Positions 35,401 through 47,987 are shown, counted from the first letter of the stretch. The stretch: 64,000 nt of DNA from Astropecten irregularis (GCA_963971285.1 OZ020255.1:7688001-7752000); one strand, 5' to 3'. The notes: a model not told the origin generated them from the letters alone. Translations and numbers: made by a program.

Positions 35401-38400
35401 GTATTTCTTTGACATAAACCTAAGTATGATACTACCTTTAAACTCTAAGTATTTATATTCACTTTCGCTGTCAGATTCACTTTTTGAAAATTTGGAAGAT
35501 AAGGACGTAAAAAAAAAGCAAAGATTATAACGGAGAAAATGTATACAATGTATGAATAATGAAGATGGTGTTGTGATTGCTTCCATGCTTGTTGCAGCCG
35601 CATTCTGGGGGTTCCACGACGTGGTCAAATCTCTGGTTGGAACTGGAGCCGATATCAACCATCAGAACAAAGATACTCTGTGGACGCCACTGCATGCAGC
35701 TGCATTTCAGGAACACGGAAAGGTATTGCCAAGATCCTATAGCTGCGCAAGATAGTCTACTCTTTCAAAATAACGCGCAACCAGATGAAGTACGCACAGG
35801 CGCACATTTTAGTAAGCCAAATGTAACTGTTTTCATTTGGCGTGTGATTCTGGCCAAATGAATAATAGTAATAGACCCTAATAATGTAGGTCTTGAATTT
35901 GGTTCTGAAAGGGGCAAGGCCACTTTTCCATTGCAAGAGGCACTTCCATTGGAAAATCATAACGTCTATGGAAATATTTGAAGGGGCACCAAGGCCAAGA
36001 ACCAGGGCAACGAAGGCCATGGCCTCTGTTAAATTCAAGGCTTGATAATGATTATTAAGATTATTTGGGTAAAAGTTTCGACTTTTAACAGTTGAATAAC
36101 ATCATTGATAACATCAAAAATAGCTCCGTTGCTTACTAAAATGGCGGCCAATTGATATTTCACTTTTGAGGTCGAGTAGGCTATCTTGTTCCGCAAGCAG
36201 TGCTATATACTATCTTTGGTATTGAGTCAAAATTGAAGTGAGGTGCACCGTGTTCAGAATAGGTCCCGATTATCAGGGAAAGTCCTGATCATCAGGCCTT
36301 TCCCTGGCAAACCCATAGTGTGGAAGCTTGTCAGGACTTGTTCCATTAATAGCCCTAGACAAATATGTTGCGTCCGGGGACAATGTTGCAGTTAGCGTCT
36401 CGTAATTGATATCTGCAGACCTCTATTTTCATCGTAACCACGTATGCGCTGGAATGCGTGGGGCATTTGAACACAGTGTAGACGTTCGGTCATAAAAACG
36501 ATAAGCCATCTCCAAACTGTCTCCAATAATCAGGACCTAGTCTGAACGCAGAGTACGGTTCACTTCCACACCATGTAAAGTACTTTTAATGGGAGACTTG
36601 TCGTTCTGAGAAGAACTGATGAGTAAGAACTCCAGTAAGAACTCAAAGACTTATTTAAATCAGTTTTCCCAGTTCATCCTAAAATGACGTTTACAAATTT
36701 CAAAATAAATATTTGTTGCTGTTACATGTAATTCTATTTTTGTGATTTGGTTATAAATATAGATAATAATGTTTCTTCTGGAGAATGGTGCCAAGCCTGA
36801 AATACCCGACACAGAAGGAAGGTAGGTACTTCTTTTCAGAATCAGAAATGGGGAATTCTATGAATCAGGGGTCCAAAACTTGTGACATTTTTAATTAAGT
36901 CCCCATCCATCATACTATTCAGTGTAATATCATACTTTGGTTTTTGTCAAAGAAATGCAAATTCATTGGCAAAAATATCAAGACAGATTTACAGTAACAG
37001 GCATCTGTAAAAATTTCAGTCCCATACGGTGCCCACTTTTGAGAAAACAGTAAAAAACGGCCACAATATTTCTTAAGGCTCGTCTCTTTTATTTTTGATC
37101 TTTAAAAGATAACAAATAATTTTGGTCACTGGTTTGACTATTTTTTGGATAAATACAGCATTTTAGGCAGAAAAAATTTAATGGTATGTTTCTACCATCA
37201 CCACTTAATATACCCTGTAAGTTATCTAGGTAAATCTGTGAAGATGTCTGTTTCTGTATGCTACCAACGTATGATACTACCTTTAAGATTGTAACAGGAT
37301 CATTTTAGATATAGTAGACATGAACAATGGACATTTTCTGATTGATCAGTTCCATGGCCGAGTTCACTAGTTCTTCATATAACCCCACTGTTCAGACCGT
37401 ATTATCAAACAGTGCCAAAGAAGTACCGGTACTGCATATTCTACCATCTTTTCCTCTACTGCAAACGTACAGCCAACAATTACATAATTCAAACTTTTAA
37501 AAAAACGAATTTTCTCTGCAGGACAGCTAAAGATTTTGCTTCGGCCTCGGATAAGATCTGGTCCCATTTTGCCGTTCTGGGCTGCAAACGAACGTCCAAA
37601 GCTGACATGATCGAGAAAGGAATCATTAAGAAGGTAATATTAGCTCTTTAAAATGCATTTGAAAATATTTCCCTTGGGAGGAGGCATGAGGCCCATCACG
37701 GCCTGTTGTTTGGGATTTAGGGAGAGAAATTTAAAGGTAATATCATGCTTTTGTTTTTATCAAAGAAATACAGATTCATGGGCAAAAATATCAACAGATA
37801 TTGTATAACAGTCATCTGTGAACATTTCAGTCCCATACGTTGCCCACTTTTTGAGAAAACAGTGAAAAACATCCACAGTATTTCTTAAGTCTTTTCTTTT
37901 TTCTTTTTTATCTTTTAAAAGATCAAAAAGATTTTCGGTCGTTGTTTTACTAATTTCTGGATAAACACGCCATTTTAGGCGGAATACCATCTTCATACCC
38001 TGTAAGTTATACGTAAATCTGTGAACATTTCTGTTTTGGTTTATTACCAAAGTATGATACTACATGTAGCTACCTTAAAATACTGGTCAGGCCCAGCCAC
38101 TGAAAAAGACAAATTCAGTCCTGAACTTAACTGCAATAGACTTACTTAATATCAATAATGCCTGGCTTCTCGATACTGCCCATGATCAATGTGGACTCAA
38201 TCTGTCAATCAGGTTTATGCCAACTGTGATCCAGGACACAGCAGGGGCTTGAAGTTGATAGTTCAAGGCTGGGGATTATAGAAGCCCAAGACCCCAGGCA
38301 AAGCTCGGGCATAGCAAGACTTTTCAGTGGCTTGGCCTGCCGAGTATGAAAGTTTCTCCCTCTACATATTGACCATTGCAAGTAGTAATGACTGTACAGT

Positions 38401-41400
38401 AAAGATTTAATACATGTATGGTAAAGGTCACAGAGTCACTCACACGTTTTTTTCAAGAATAAAGCAAAAACGCGGCTCAATTTTTCTTATAAAACATAAA
38501 GAATGAGTTTGATCTAACCCCGAGATCAAAACTGTTTTCGGTCTTTGTTGACTAATTTCTGGATAAATATGCCATTTCAGGTGCAAATATTTTAACGGTA
38601 TGTTTCTACTAACAACATCCTCATACCTTGAAAGTTACACGTAAAACTGTGAACATTTCTGTTTCGGTTTGTTACCACTCCTGTACTGTACCTTTAATGT
38701 CCTGTGCCTTTGGCCTTTTTTATTCGTGGGACAGGTCACGGCCCCGCCTTCGGCATCAAGGAACACCCCCTCACCCTCGGCGATGAACGCAAGCGGGATA
38801 CGCATGGTACGTCTTGAAACCCTTTTTTTCGTCGATAAAATTGCTGTCAATTAATTAAGTTTGGAATAATTTTTACCCATGTTTGGTACCTTAGGGAGAC
38901 TTTCTCATAGGGTCGTGCATAAAAAACGTTACTTATATCTATTTTTCTTAACATCCTCCAAACCAATGAAACTGAAATTGGCATAAAGTTCATATTGAGA
39001 GCATTCTCTGTCTTCTATTAAAGGGATGGTACAGAACTGGTGTTTGCGACAAAACCGTTGCTGGCAGTGAAAGCACATTCTGTAATCCATCATATACCGG
39101 TACCTTAACTGACAAACCTGTAGAAGTTTGAGGTCAATCAGCCATCTGGGTCACGAGAAAATAGTGAAAACCCGTGTACAGAGAACTGTACACATTTCAA
39201 CAAATGAATAAAACGCTTCGAAGCGATTTATTCCGATCGGAAAATAGTTTCATTTATTTCACCAACGAATATGGCATTTCAGACAAAAACATTTCATGGG
39301 ATGTTTTCTCCTATCATCACCATTATACTGTGTTAGTTTTATGTGAATCTGTGATCATGAAGTGTATTTTGCCTTACCAATTCTGTACCATCCCTTTAGA
39401 ATATATGGACAATAAAAATATGTCTTTAAAAGGTAGCTGGTACCTTTCAGAGACATTGATATGTCTAGGAGTGTCAAGACTTGGGTTCCTTGCAGCAACG
39501 CATCTAGGGAAAACGGCGTCTTGGGCAAGCGTAAAAATAGCGCCCCTAATTCCAAATTCTAATGCCAATTAAAAAAAAAATTAAATATCAGACAATTCGG
39601 AAATGGAATATTTCTTTCTTTGTTCATTGGATTGCTTCATTGAAAGTACACCTACTTTTTTTCTTTTTTTTTGCCTTTGCGTTTTTTGCACCCCCTAAAA
39701 AGTGGCTCCTGGCTGGGGCAAGTGCCCCCCTTGCCCCCCTACTTATGCCGCTAGTTCCTTGAAAAGTAGAATGTTTCTCGATGGTTATTTACTCCACCCA
39801 GCAGGGCAAGATTGTAGCACTTTGTTAGTCCTGAACATGGTCTCATTATCTCTCTTTACCAGGCCTCTTTGTCCAGGCCAGGGTCTGCCTACGCTATTCG
39901 TCCCGACCCCTTCACCAAGGCCAAGAAGAACCCAAATGATTGTAAGTACAAATTTCACTGAATTCCTTTTGTTCCAAGCAAATTCTTTACCGGAAAACAT
40001 AGTTTAGGTTAATGACAGATTTGAGTTGTCGAACTGGGTGTAATATTTGCTTTAAAGGTACTACAGTGTAGCATACTTTGGTAAAGTTGATAGAACAGCT
40101 GTTGTCTGTTCATAATTTGATTTGTCGTGGAACAAAAACAAACCTGTGTTATTATCAGACAGTAGAAAACAGCGAAAAACTGTTGTGTAATAAAAGCGTT
40201 CTGCACTAATGACGTCACACCATGCATGCACGTGCACACATACCTGTACCCCTCTCAACACACGTTTGCATGGCCGGATGCAATGTTTGTAACTTTGTAT
40301 GAGGTTCGGTGCTATTTTTAGCACAAGTGCGCAGTGCTATTGTGATGTAATTGTGAGATTTTAATGTTTTATTCCTTTCTAGAAAAATACAGCATAATTT
40401 TTCAGGCTGAACCAGTGTTGTAGTCGAGTACCAAAATTTGAGTACCGAGTTTTCCGAGTACGCACAGTGCCGAGTACGGGCCGAGTCCGAGTACTTTTTA
40501 ATCGAGTCCTGGGCCAAGAAAATCGAGTTCGAGTTTGAGTTTTTCAGAGTCCGAGTATGGGCCTAGTTCGAGTACAAAAACATCAAGTACATCTTGAGTA
40601 CATTTTTAAACTAGAGCATTGCTTCATGCGCCCAATAGAGAATGTGACGCGTTTGTGTACATGTGCACGAGCTCACCGCCACATACGATCTTTCCTTACC
40701 TTGTTAGTTAGAAAATGGCGCATGTGATGAACACGGTCCATAAAAAGAAGGTTGCAATATATTTCCATGGTATTTAGTGTTTTACAGGAATAGTCCTACG
40801 ATAACGCAATACATTCATGGTTATTTTAATAAGTTTAATATCAAACAAATCCAAATTTTATTTTGAGTACTCGCAACTGGGCTCGAGTTCACCGAGTACA
40901 ATTTGTCGAGTTCGGGGACGAGTCCGAGTACGAAATTACGAGTACGGGCTGAGTACTTGGTGGTTTTTTTCGAGCACTTATGACTGAGTACGGGCCAAGT
41001 ACTAAGCAGTACTCGAGTTGTTCTCAAATTCGAGTTCGAGTACGAGTACTCCAACACTGGGTTGAACAATTATTTTAATGGTATATTGTACCAGGTTTGT
41101 CTTTATACCATGTAAGTTAAATGGAAATCTGTAAAAATTTCTGTTTTGGTTTCCTACTTTTAGTAACTCAAAATAGCAGTTTAGAGCCCCCAAAAACCTA
41201 GTTTGATTTAATGACAGATTTGAGCGGTCAAACAGGATGTAATGTTTGCTTATTGGGGGGGGGGGGGAATTTCAACCAGATTACCAGTCGTAAAGAATGC
41301 AAGTTTGTACGATGGAAGTTTGGTTGGTAACCAAAGCTTTCTGAACTTAAGCATATGTCATGGGCCAAGCCTTGAATTTAACAGAAGCCACTGAGGCCAT

Positions 41401-43134
41401 GGACTTCGTTGCCCTTGTTCTTGGCCTTGGTGCCCCCTTCAAATATTTCCATAGACATTATGATTGGAAAAGAAAAAAATTGCCAAATGTAAACAGTCAT
41501 AATTTACACAGACCATTTATCATGTATGCAAGTTTTCTTCAAATCAGCTTATTTCCTCTTTTTTTTTCCACTTCACTCTTATGCCATTGAAAAGTGGAAA
41601 ACAACTCCATAGAAACAGCAAAGTATGTTTGAAGATGGGAATTTCCTTGTTTTTTGCTAAGTCCAAGTTCAAGGCAGCGTACAGGATTGCAAGGCCTCAA
41701 AAAAAAATTATTGAGTTTGAGACACAAAATGGACTCAACAGTTCGTAAACAGTGCAAACAGTCACCATGGGAAATCTTGGTTCATCAGATGTTGGATTTT
41801 TCAAGGAAATCAAGATTTAGTGTCTTTTAAAAAGATTGTTCGTCCGAACTATTTAGTAGCATTTCAAAAGCGTGGTGTAACAATGAAGGATTCAGAGGGG
41901 GCCAAGATTATTTCGGCCGTATTTCTGCTATCCAGGTGAACAAAGCGTAAAAAGGTACATGAAACAACGTCTGTATTAAGTAAATTTGATACCTTCACTT
42001 CTGTACCAAGTACCAAATTCAGCCAAAACGCACATCTTTGCAAGTCCTATATGCTCCCTTTAAGTCCAAGTTGCCTGCCTTGTGAAAATATAAGAACCAG
42101 AAAATTTGTTCCGCGTCTGTGATTCCTTAAATCACAGGCATGTACATTGTACAAATACTGTACATATAGCGCAATTCATACCAGTCCATGATGTTGCTCT
42201 GTTCATGACCCTGTTCAATAGAGGTTGAACTTGTAAACAACTTTCCAGGAAGAAAAATCGTTCGAAATGAAAGGATTGAACTTTTGAAATCTGCATTTAG
42301 TCTTGCCACACCCCTCACCAAACTCGTAACTTACTATACTATCAATCGTAGGACTTATGATGTATTGCAGCCCTACGTAGGATACGATAGGTTATTCTTC
42401 CTAACTCAAGTTATGATCGATCGTAGGGCTTCGTGAAATCGACCCCTGGCTGTGTGCTTATGGGGCTGTGTTAAAGGTTTACTGAAATCAAAACTCATGA
42501 AGTTAAATACATCTGTACTGTTATAAAACTCAACCTGTCTATCATTGTTTGTGCTAAAAAATATCGTATTTTAGAAATTAGGTATTTTTATAGATCCATG
42601 ATTTAGCACCCAACTTTTTGCGACAAAAAACAAACCTTGCTTACGTCACATGCAGAACGCCACGCAGTATACTATGGTGCGAGCCTATAGTTCTGTAGGT
42701 GATTATGTCACACGCTATTGTTGCGTGAATCGGTTCCAAGGAGGACTTTTTTATGGGCGGGGCATACATGTACTGATTTTGTAACTTTTTGTTCAAAATT
42801 AAGCACTTACTTAAAAATATAAACTGATAATAATAATTTTAATGCACTTTCACCCCTTTCCCAAATTTGATTACAATTAACCTTTAACTGAGACATAATT
42901 ATAAAAGCCAATATTAAATGTTCCCAAAAATCGAAATTAGGCTCCGTTAACCATTTCCATACCTCTTTTTCTTACTTCTTCTTCTTCTTCTACGTCAATG
43001 TTCATGCCCCTGCAGCGTCCCAAATGTTTGCCGCCCTCGGTGGGGACGTTCTGGCCGACGAAAATCCTCCCAGTACTGAAACCAAGACACAAACTCAGAC
43101 GCAAGAGCCCTCTTTCTCCGTCTGGAGAAATTAA
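32462..43134 (+). CDS. ankyrin-repeat protein, family not identified, complete model
   Basis: Exons: 32462-32590, 34012-34090, 35565-35722, 36763-36821, 37522-37633, 38735-38806, 39863-39941, 43016-43134. Phases agree and total 807 bases, 268 residues and TAA. Residues about 75-145 form two ankyrin repeats: DVVKSLVGTGADINHQNKDT and TPLHAAAFQEHGK followed by MFLLENGAKPEIPDTEGRTA. A basic module follows (LGCKRTSKADMIEKGIIKK), then a Ser/Pro-rich low-complexity tail and the end SFSVWRN. Ankyrin repeats bind partner proteins; no catalytic motif or signal peptide is present, so it is probably intracellular. Every junction has a good acceptor except the third exon, whose AG at 35563-35564 lacks a pyrimidine tract and lies about 120 bases after an M1 insertion; that border is the weakest part. 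The start ATG in AAGATGGCGG is a common animal start context. Confidence 0.82.
32728..33343. mobile_element. candidate inverted-repeat element in ankyrin intron 1
   Basis: Ends GTTGTTGCAACGAATCT and, inverted, ACTGTTGCAACGAATCTT, with internal AATCCG palindromes. Single copy in the window. Confidence 0.4.
33471..33729. mobile_element. M9 MITE, diverged copy
   Basis: Ends GGAAAGAATTCCACTGATG and, inverted, GGAAAGAATTTCACTGATG; the body shares GTTAACTCTTGGAGGA and CAACAGAGGGC with 10939-11199. Confidence 0.7.
34195..34625. repeat. CGACTTG/CAAGTCG-rich inverted region
   Basis: AACTCGACTTGAGACAAGTCG at the left is mirrored by CAACTTGTCTCGAGTTGAGT at the right, with a unique GC-rich middle. Probably a MITE. 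The reading frame at 34191-34400 inside it is not called a gene. Confidence 0.4.
34727..34947 (+). mobile_element. S1 SINE
   Basis: The head at 34851-34920 keeps box A (TAGCTCAGTTGGTAGAG) while box B is altered (GGTTCTAATTCC). Ends TTTCTTTGTTCAC. Confidence 0.7.
34976..35066. mobile_element. M6 element, single hairpin form
   Basis: Left arm GAGTTGGAGGGCCTGACG followed by GATCCTAGCAGGATCTTTCTC, a short loop (TTTAGCCTAAA), then the inverted arm to ATGTCAGGCCCTAA. About 90 bases. This appears to be the unexpanded form of the 19511-22940 satellite. Confidence 0.8.
35067..35441. mobile_element. M1 MITE directly abutting M6
   Basis: Shares its left junction with the end of the M6 hairpin (CCCTAAGGTAGTATCATACTG) and has a tandem duplication of CATACT near its left end. 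The right end CTACCT is followed by TTAA. Confidence 0.75.
35885..36045. repeat. dispersed repeat, shared with 41365-41470
   Basis: GGGGCACCAAGGCCAAGAAC and GAAGGCCATGGCCTCTGTTA read in reverse at 41370-41455. Family unknown. Confidence 0.5.
36252..36547. mobile_element. 296-bp MITE, TIR GTTCAGAMTAGGTCC
   Basis: The left arm GTTCAGAATAGGTCCCGATT and the inverted right arm GTTCAGACTAGGTCCTGATT match at 18 of 20 positions. In ankyrin intron 3. Confidence 0.65.
36923..37284. mobile_element. M1 MITE
   Basis: Nearly full length; the left end has decayed (AGTGTAATATCATACTTTGG) and the right end is followed by TTAA. Confidence 0.75.
37736..38080. mobile_element. M1 MITE
   Basis: Starts AGGTAATATCATGC after TTTAA. 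The right end has a short insertion (ATGTAGCTA) before ACCTT. Confidence 0.7.
38513..38695. mobile_element. M1-like right half
   Basis: Contains CTAATTTCTGGATAAATA, CATTTCAGGTGC and ends CTGTACTGTACCTTTAA about 40 bases before the acceptor of the ankyrin exon at 38735. Confidence 0.6.
39022..39395. mobile_element. M2 MITE, 374 bp
   Basis: Ends AGGGATGGTACAGAACTGGT and, inverted, AGGGATGGTACAGAATTGGT, after TTAA at 39018-39021 (right side TTAG). The right half resembles M1, so the two families share ancestry. Other copies: 47621-47987 and 55034-55404. Confidence 0.8.
40056..40175. mobile_element. M1/M2-related left half
   Basis: Begins TTTAAAGGTACTACAGTGTA and is broken off where the next short MITE starts at about 40191. 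Confidence 0.5.
40191..40341. mobile_element. short MITE, AATAGCG family
   Basis: Contains TGACGTCACACCATGCATGC and GTGCTATTTTTAGC as in 5604-5741. Confidence 0.55.
40413..41059. mobile_element. M7b element, GAGTAC-rich, TIR CAGTGTTG
   Basis: Left CAGTGTTGTAGTCGAGTACC, inverted right CAGTGTTGGAGTACTCG. The arms consist of degenerate CGAGTACGGGCCGAGTAC repeats; the middle is unique AT-rich DNA. Related copy at 44610-45180. Confidence 0.65.
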
Positions 43135-43302
43135 AGACCATCGGTTCGGAAAAATGTCTGATTTTATCTGTCCCAATCTTTACCTGTACGATTCGGGCTT
43201 CATCACTGGAAGTGAAATTGTCGATAAATAGGTACGGGTTGCAAGATGCCTCATCGTTTTATGTGTGCACATGTAGGTTGGGTGTCTAGAGTAGCTTAAG
43301 CA

Positions 43303-43538
43303 AGGCCTTTTCCCACTAGAGCGCTCATCCCCGGGGCGAACTCACCCCGGAGTCACCCAGAGGTGAAAATTTCAACCCTGGTCCTGAGCAGGGTTGAGCT
43401 AACCCCGGAGAAAAGGCAATCTCGGGGGTGGCTCGGGGGTGAAGGAGGGGTGAACATTTCAAGTGGGAATCGTGGCTTATGTTCACCCCCGCATCGCCCC
43501 GGGACCACTCTCGAGATTGGTCAAGTGGGAAAAGGCCT
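43303..43538. mobile_element. 236-bp GC-rich MITE, TIR AGGCCTTTTCCCACTWGA
   Basis: The ends are inverted copies; internal CACCCCGGAG and GGGGTGAA motifs make it strongly self-complementary. Confidence 0.65.
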
Positions 43539-43778
43539 GTACATGGTGGCTAGGCCATTAGCCGTCCCCCTCACGCCATTGTGGCTCGGGTTCGATCCCA
43601 GCTTGGGTCACTGTGTGTGTAGAGTTTGTGTTGATTCGTTCTCTTCTATGCTACGAGGGTTTTTCTACGTGTTTCTCCAGTTTTCCTCCCTCCGCAAAAT
43701 ATCGAACACTTTTGATCTCAGGCCATGCTCCGTGATCATTTTAAAGGTTGATGTGGCTGGCGGCCACCATATGATCAT

Positions 43779-44046
43779 GGCCCTTTTCCAAACCTCGGCT
43801 CCAACTCAGGCTCTGGTTCCTATTGTGAATCTTTTGTAAAATAATGGGTACCAGTTTCATAAACGAGGCTTTTGGCTGGGGCTCAGAAGAAGATCTCGGG
43901 TTTGAAAAAGCTTCAGCTTCAATGAAAAACCACAACCAACATTTTTCAAGATATGGATGTCAGAGCCTGAGCTGGAGTTGGAGCCGGAGTTGGAGCTGGG
44001 GCCGGAGTTGGAGCCGGAGCCGGAGCTGAGGTTTGGAAAAGGGCCC
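43779..44046. mobile_element. M4 MITE
   Basis: Ends GGCCCTTTTCCAAACCTCGG and, inverted, GGGCCCTTTTCCAAACCTC. Arms of GGAGCTG/GGAGCCGGAG hexamers; the middle holds GCTTCAGCTTCAATGAAAAA. Confidence 0.75.
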
Positions 44047-44156
44047 TGGATGGTTCTTTCATAGTGTATTGGTTGGTAGATCATTGCCATTGTTTTAACA
44101 AATCAAACATCCGTTTCCCATAATGGTCAAGATGTCCCTATTACTGTCAGACACAT

Positions 44157-44395
44157 AGGGCGTTTCCGTTTACGAAACGGAGGCTCAGGCTCTGTCTCAG
44201 GCTCCGGCTCCATTTCATGAATCCAGTCTACAATAACGGGTACCAAAATAGAGGCTTTTGGCTGCAGTTCGGAAATAGATTCTCTAGTTTGAAAAGGGAA
44301 ACAAAGTTTCAGCTTCAATGAAAAACAACAACCTATATTTTCAGCACACGTATGGATGTCAGTGCTGGAGCCTGAGCCTCCGTTTCGTAAACGCC
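44157..44395. mobile_element. M4 variant with GGGCGTTTCCGTTTACG ends
   Basis: Same internal sequence as other M4 copies, but the terminal 20 bases differ, so this is a distinct subfamily. Confidence 0.7.
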
Positions 44396-44609
44396 CATAG
44401 ATGTACAAGTTGTTATTCTTTTAGTATTCAAAGTCCTTTTATTTACAAGACTCTGTAAATAAGGTATATGTGTATATATAAGTATTTATTTTGTGAGAAG
44501 TGAATTATTTGTATTTAGGAAGTAAAGTGGAGGGACCAGTGTGTTTTGTGTTGGGAGGTGGTTTTTGCCAGGACTGGCGGCCATATTGGCCGTTTGAAGC
44601 TAATAGCAG

Positions 44610-45180
44610 CAATGTTGGAGTAGAGTCCTCAGATCCGAGTACAGAGTACTCGAGTAATGCAAGGTCTGAGTACTGGGCCGAGTCCGAGTACATTACTGTC
44701 GAGTCCAAGTCCTAAGTATCGAGTCCGAGTACATTCAAGGTCCAGTACAGGGCTGAGTCCGAGTACCAAAGTCCTAGTCCACGTCCGAGTACATACAGTA
44801 CCAATGCATAGTTAAAAAAATTACAGTTTGTTTCACAAAGATGTTTATAATTGGATGTTGTGCCACTCTTCTCAGAAATTAATGTTTTTCAAACCTTGCA
44901 AATGACACTGTGCTGCTTACTCCATTTGATACTAAACTTCTGATGATCTTCATACTCCCATTGTATAATTTATCACGGAAATCGGCAACATTATCAACCG
45001 TGAAATTCTAAGGAAAATAAAATTTGCACTAAATGGTCAAGTACTCCCAAAATTTGAGTACATGGCATCGAGTACGGGCCAAGTACATTTTATTTTCGAG
45101 TACTTTTTATCGAGTACGGGCCGAGTATTTGCCTGTACTCGAGTTGTACTCAAGTATGAGTACAAGTACTCCAACACTGT
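44610..45180. mobile_element. M7b element
   Basis: Left CAATGTTGGAGTAGAGTCC, right GAGTACAAGTACTCCAACACTG, with GAGTCCGAGTAC repeats in both arms. Confidence 0.6.
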
Positions 45181-45199
45181 GTAGCAGACAATTAGGACA

Positions 45200-45251
45200 C
45201 CTTTAGAAAGATCCTGCTAGGATCGAAACATCATCAGGCCCTCCTTACTCC
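45200..45251. mobile_element. M6 solo arm
   Basis: One inverted-orientation arm, AAAGATCCTGCTAGGATCGA then CAGGCCCTCCTTACTCC, without a partner. Confidence 0.65.
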
Positions 45252-45349
45252 AAGCTTATAATATATATTTTAGGTCATTATTTTGTTTGATAAGTGGTTT
45301 GAAGCAGTTTATTTCTTGTAAAATAAGAAAAAAATGAGTAAAAAAAATG

Positions 45350-45420
45350 CAGACGGCTTGTGCGGGATTCGAACCCATGACTTCTGCCAGAGAAAAGCAG
45401 AGTATACAATTCTTCATTAG
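45350..45420 (-). repeat. tRNA-like SINE fragment
   Basis: GCGGGATTCGAACCCATGAC is a reverse box B; box A is not found, so only a fragment can be claimed. Confidence 0.4.
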
Positions 45421-45705
45421 GTGAACAGAAAAATGGCGGTATCTAACTGAAAAATGATCTTTTCAAAAAGCAAATCATAACATCCACCATAACATAATCA
45501 ATATATGCCTTTTTAAAATTTTCTCATCCAAAATCAGGTTTGACAAAGAGATTGTATTTTTTTTTTCGCTTTTTTAATATTTTGCATGGCACAAAAGCAA
45601 CACATTTTTTAAATGGAACAAAAAAGTGCTGGATACAGTACACTAACAGTTTAACTTTGAGCAAAAATATACACACAAACAAAATCCTCTATAATATTCC
45701 TTTAA

Positions 45706-46064
45706 AGGTAGTATCATACTTTGGTTTTTATCAAAGAAATAGAGATTCATGGGCAAAAACATCACGACAGATACAGTAACAGTCATCTGTGAAATGTCCA
45801 GTTCTATACGGTGCCCACTTTTTGAGAAAACAGTGAAAAACACTTACTGTAGTTTTAAATCTATTCACAGGAGTTTTGATCTCACCCAGAGATCAAAACT
45901 ATTTGTGGTCAATTGGTTTTTACTCTCTTCTGGATAAATACACCATTTCAGACAGAAAATCTTTAGCAGTATGTTTCTACCATCAACAACTTTATACCCA
46001 GAAAGTCATAGGTAAATCTGTGAACATTTCTGTTTTGGTATCTTACCAAAGTATGATGGTACCT
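45706..46064. mobile_element. M1 MITE, 359 bp
   Basis: TTAA at 45702-45705 and 46065-46068. The central palindrome is replaced by TTTTGATCTCACCCAGAGAT. Confidence 0.82.
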
Positions 46065-46634
46065 TTAAATGATTCATACTTATTTTCTGGGTATGGTTTT
46101 TATATAAAAGCTAAATAATATGTACAATGGTTGAAGGTACAATGGCATATTGATCAAGCATCACAAAATATGGAGACTTTGGTAGTGTGTGGTAAGCAGC
46201 ACTTGCTGTGTGGTAATTAGTTGGGGTTGGGCTAGGGTACAAATTATTGATATGGAGCTATCAAAAGATCATAAATTAATCGATATCCAATCTTCGTCAG
46301 TTACACTCCATAGCATGCAGCTTGTGTGGAAAGGTACCCCTCATTGCACAAACATTTATAGAGGTTATTTACCAACGTCATAAAATCATGTGATTAACCA
46401 TCAGGCTTTTCTATGTTCTCCATGGTTACGCGTACGACACTTTGCGTGTGCACTGAGGCATGTTGTTTACAAGTGTGCAATCATCATGTGCTTGACGGCC
46501 AATCCAAGCTGATGACGTCACGTGAATAACCTCTGTATGATGTGACATAATGTTATATCTAGCCTTGATTATATGCATTTTAAACATAACATATTCAGTT
46601 CACAATTTGCCAATTTTTTTTTATTTGCCTGTTT

Positions 46635-46921
46635 AGTTAGGAGGGCCTGACGCATTTCGATCCTAGCAGGATCTTTCTCAAAGGCTCTAAATCCCTTGAG
46701 AAAGATCCTAGGATCGAAACCTTTGAGAAAGATCCTGCTAGGATCAAAACCTTTGAGAAAGATCCTGCTAGGATCAAAACCTTTGAGAAAGATCCTACTA
46801 GGATCGAAACCTTTGAGAAAGATCCTGCTAGGATCGAAACCTTTGAGAAAGATCCTGCTAGGATCGAAACCTTTGAGAAAGATCCTGCTTGGATCGAAAC
46901 GCTTCAGGCCCTCTTAACTCT
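46635..46921. repeat. M6 element with expanded right arm, 30-bp unit
   Basis: One left arm (AGTTAGGAGGGCCTGACG) is followed by about seven right-arm units, each CTTTGAGAAAGATCCTGCTA plus GGATCGAAAC, and ends CAGGCCCTCTTAACTC. Confidence 0.85.
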
Positions 46922-47620
46922 AAGCATTTGATATTTTTCAGGTCATTTTGGCTGATGAGCAATTTGCAGCAGTTAATTACTTGTATTTTTTTAATTTGAG
47001 GATTTATCTGACCCTCTGTTGAACTTTATATTTTTTCTTTCATTCCCAACCCACAATTTCTCTCAGCTAAAAAACAAAATAAAGAACATACTAGAAAGAA
47101 GCAATTTTATGAATTATGAACGTTTCAAATTTTGAGGGCGAGAAGTAAATAGGGCCTACAAATTGAATTGAATTGATTTCGATTTATTTGTTGAACAACA
47201 TTAAAATGGACACAAGGCGACCGTCCAGAGATTGAAATCACCAAGTTTACAATTATTAAAAAATACGTTATTTCAGAACATCACACAATATCAAGTTGAT
47301 AAAATTGAATACAATATCTGACAGCCCAGTACACCCCACTAAAAGCAAATATTCTAAAGGATGAATAAGTTCGGAATTGTCTGTCCAACAACCAAGTTTG
47401 CAATTATCAAAAACGACAACATTGCAATAAAAACAGAGGATATACAAATCAGTAATAAACCATCAATTTAAATTGAATAAAAACGAAGATACATTTGAAA
47501 AGAATACATTTTAGACAAGGAATAAACAGATCTATAGACACTATCAAGTTGATTAAAGTAAATAAAATACAGACAGTACAATAGACCCTACATTGAAAAC
47601 AAATATGCCATTATTGTTAA

Positions 47621-47987
47621 AGGGATGGTACAGAACTGGTGTTTGCGACAAAACCGTTGCTGACAGTGAAAGCACATTATGTAATCCATCATATACCTTA
47701 ACTGACAAACCTGTAGAAGTTTGAGGTCAATCAGCCATCTGGGTCACGAGAAAATAGTGAAAACCCGTGTACGGAGAACTGTACACATTTCAACGAAATA
47801 ATAAAACGCTTCGAAGCGATTTATTCCAATCGGAAAATAGTTTCATTTATTTCTGAACGAATATGGCATTTCAGACAGAAACATTTCATGGGATGTTTTC
47901 TCCTATCATCACCATTATACTGTGTAAGTTTTATGTGAATCTGTGATTATGAAGTGTATTTTGTCTTACCAATTCTGTACCCTCCCT
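47621..47987. mobile_element. M2 MITE
   Basis: TTAA on both sides (47617-47620 and 47988-47991), 367 bases, both TIRs readable. Confidence 0.82.

Noticed and set aside
46696..46917. Repetitive frame with KILLGSKPLR units
   Set aside because: Translation of the 30-bp M6 array; no gene evidence.
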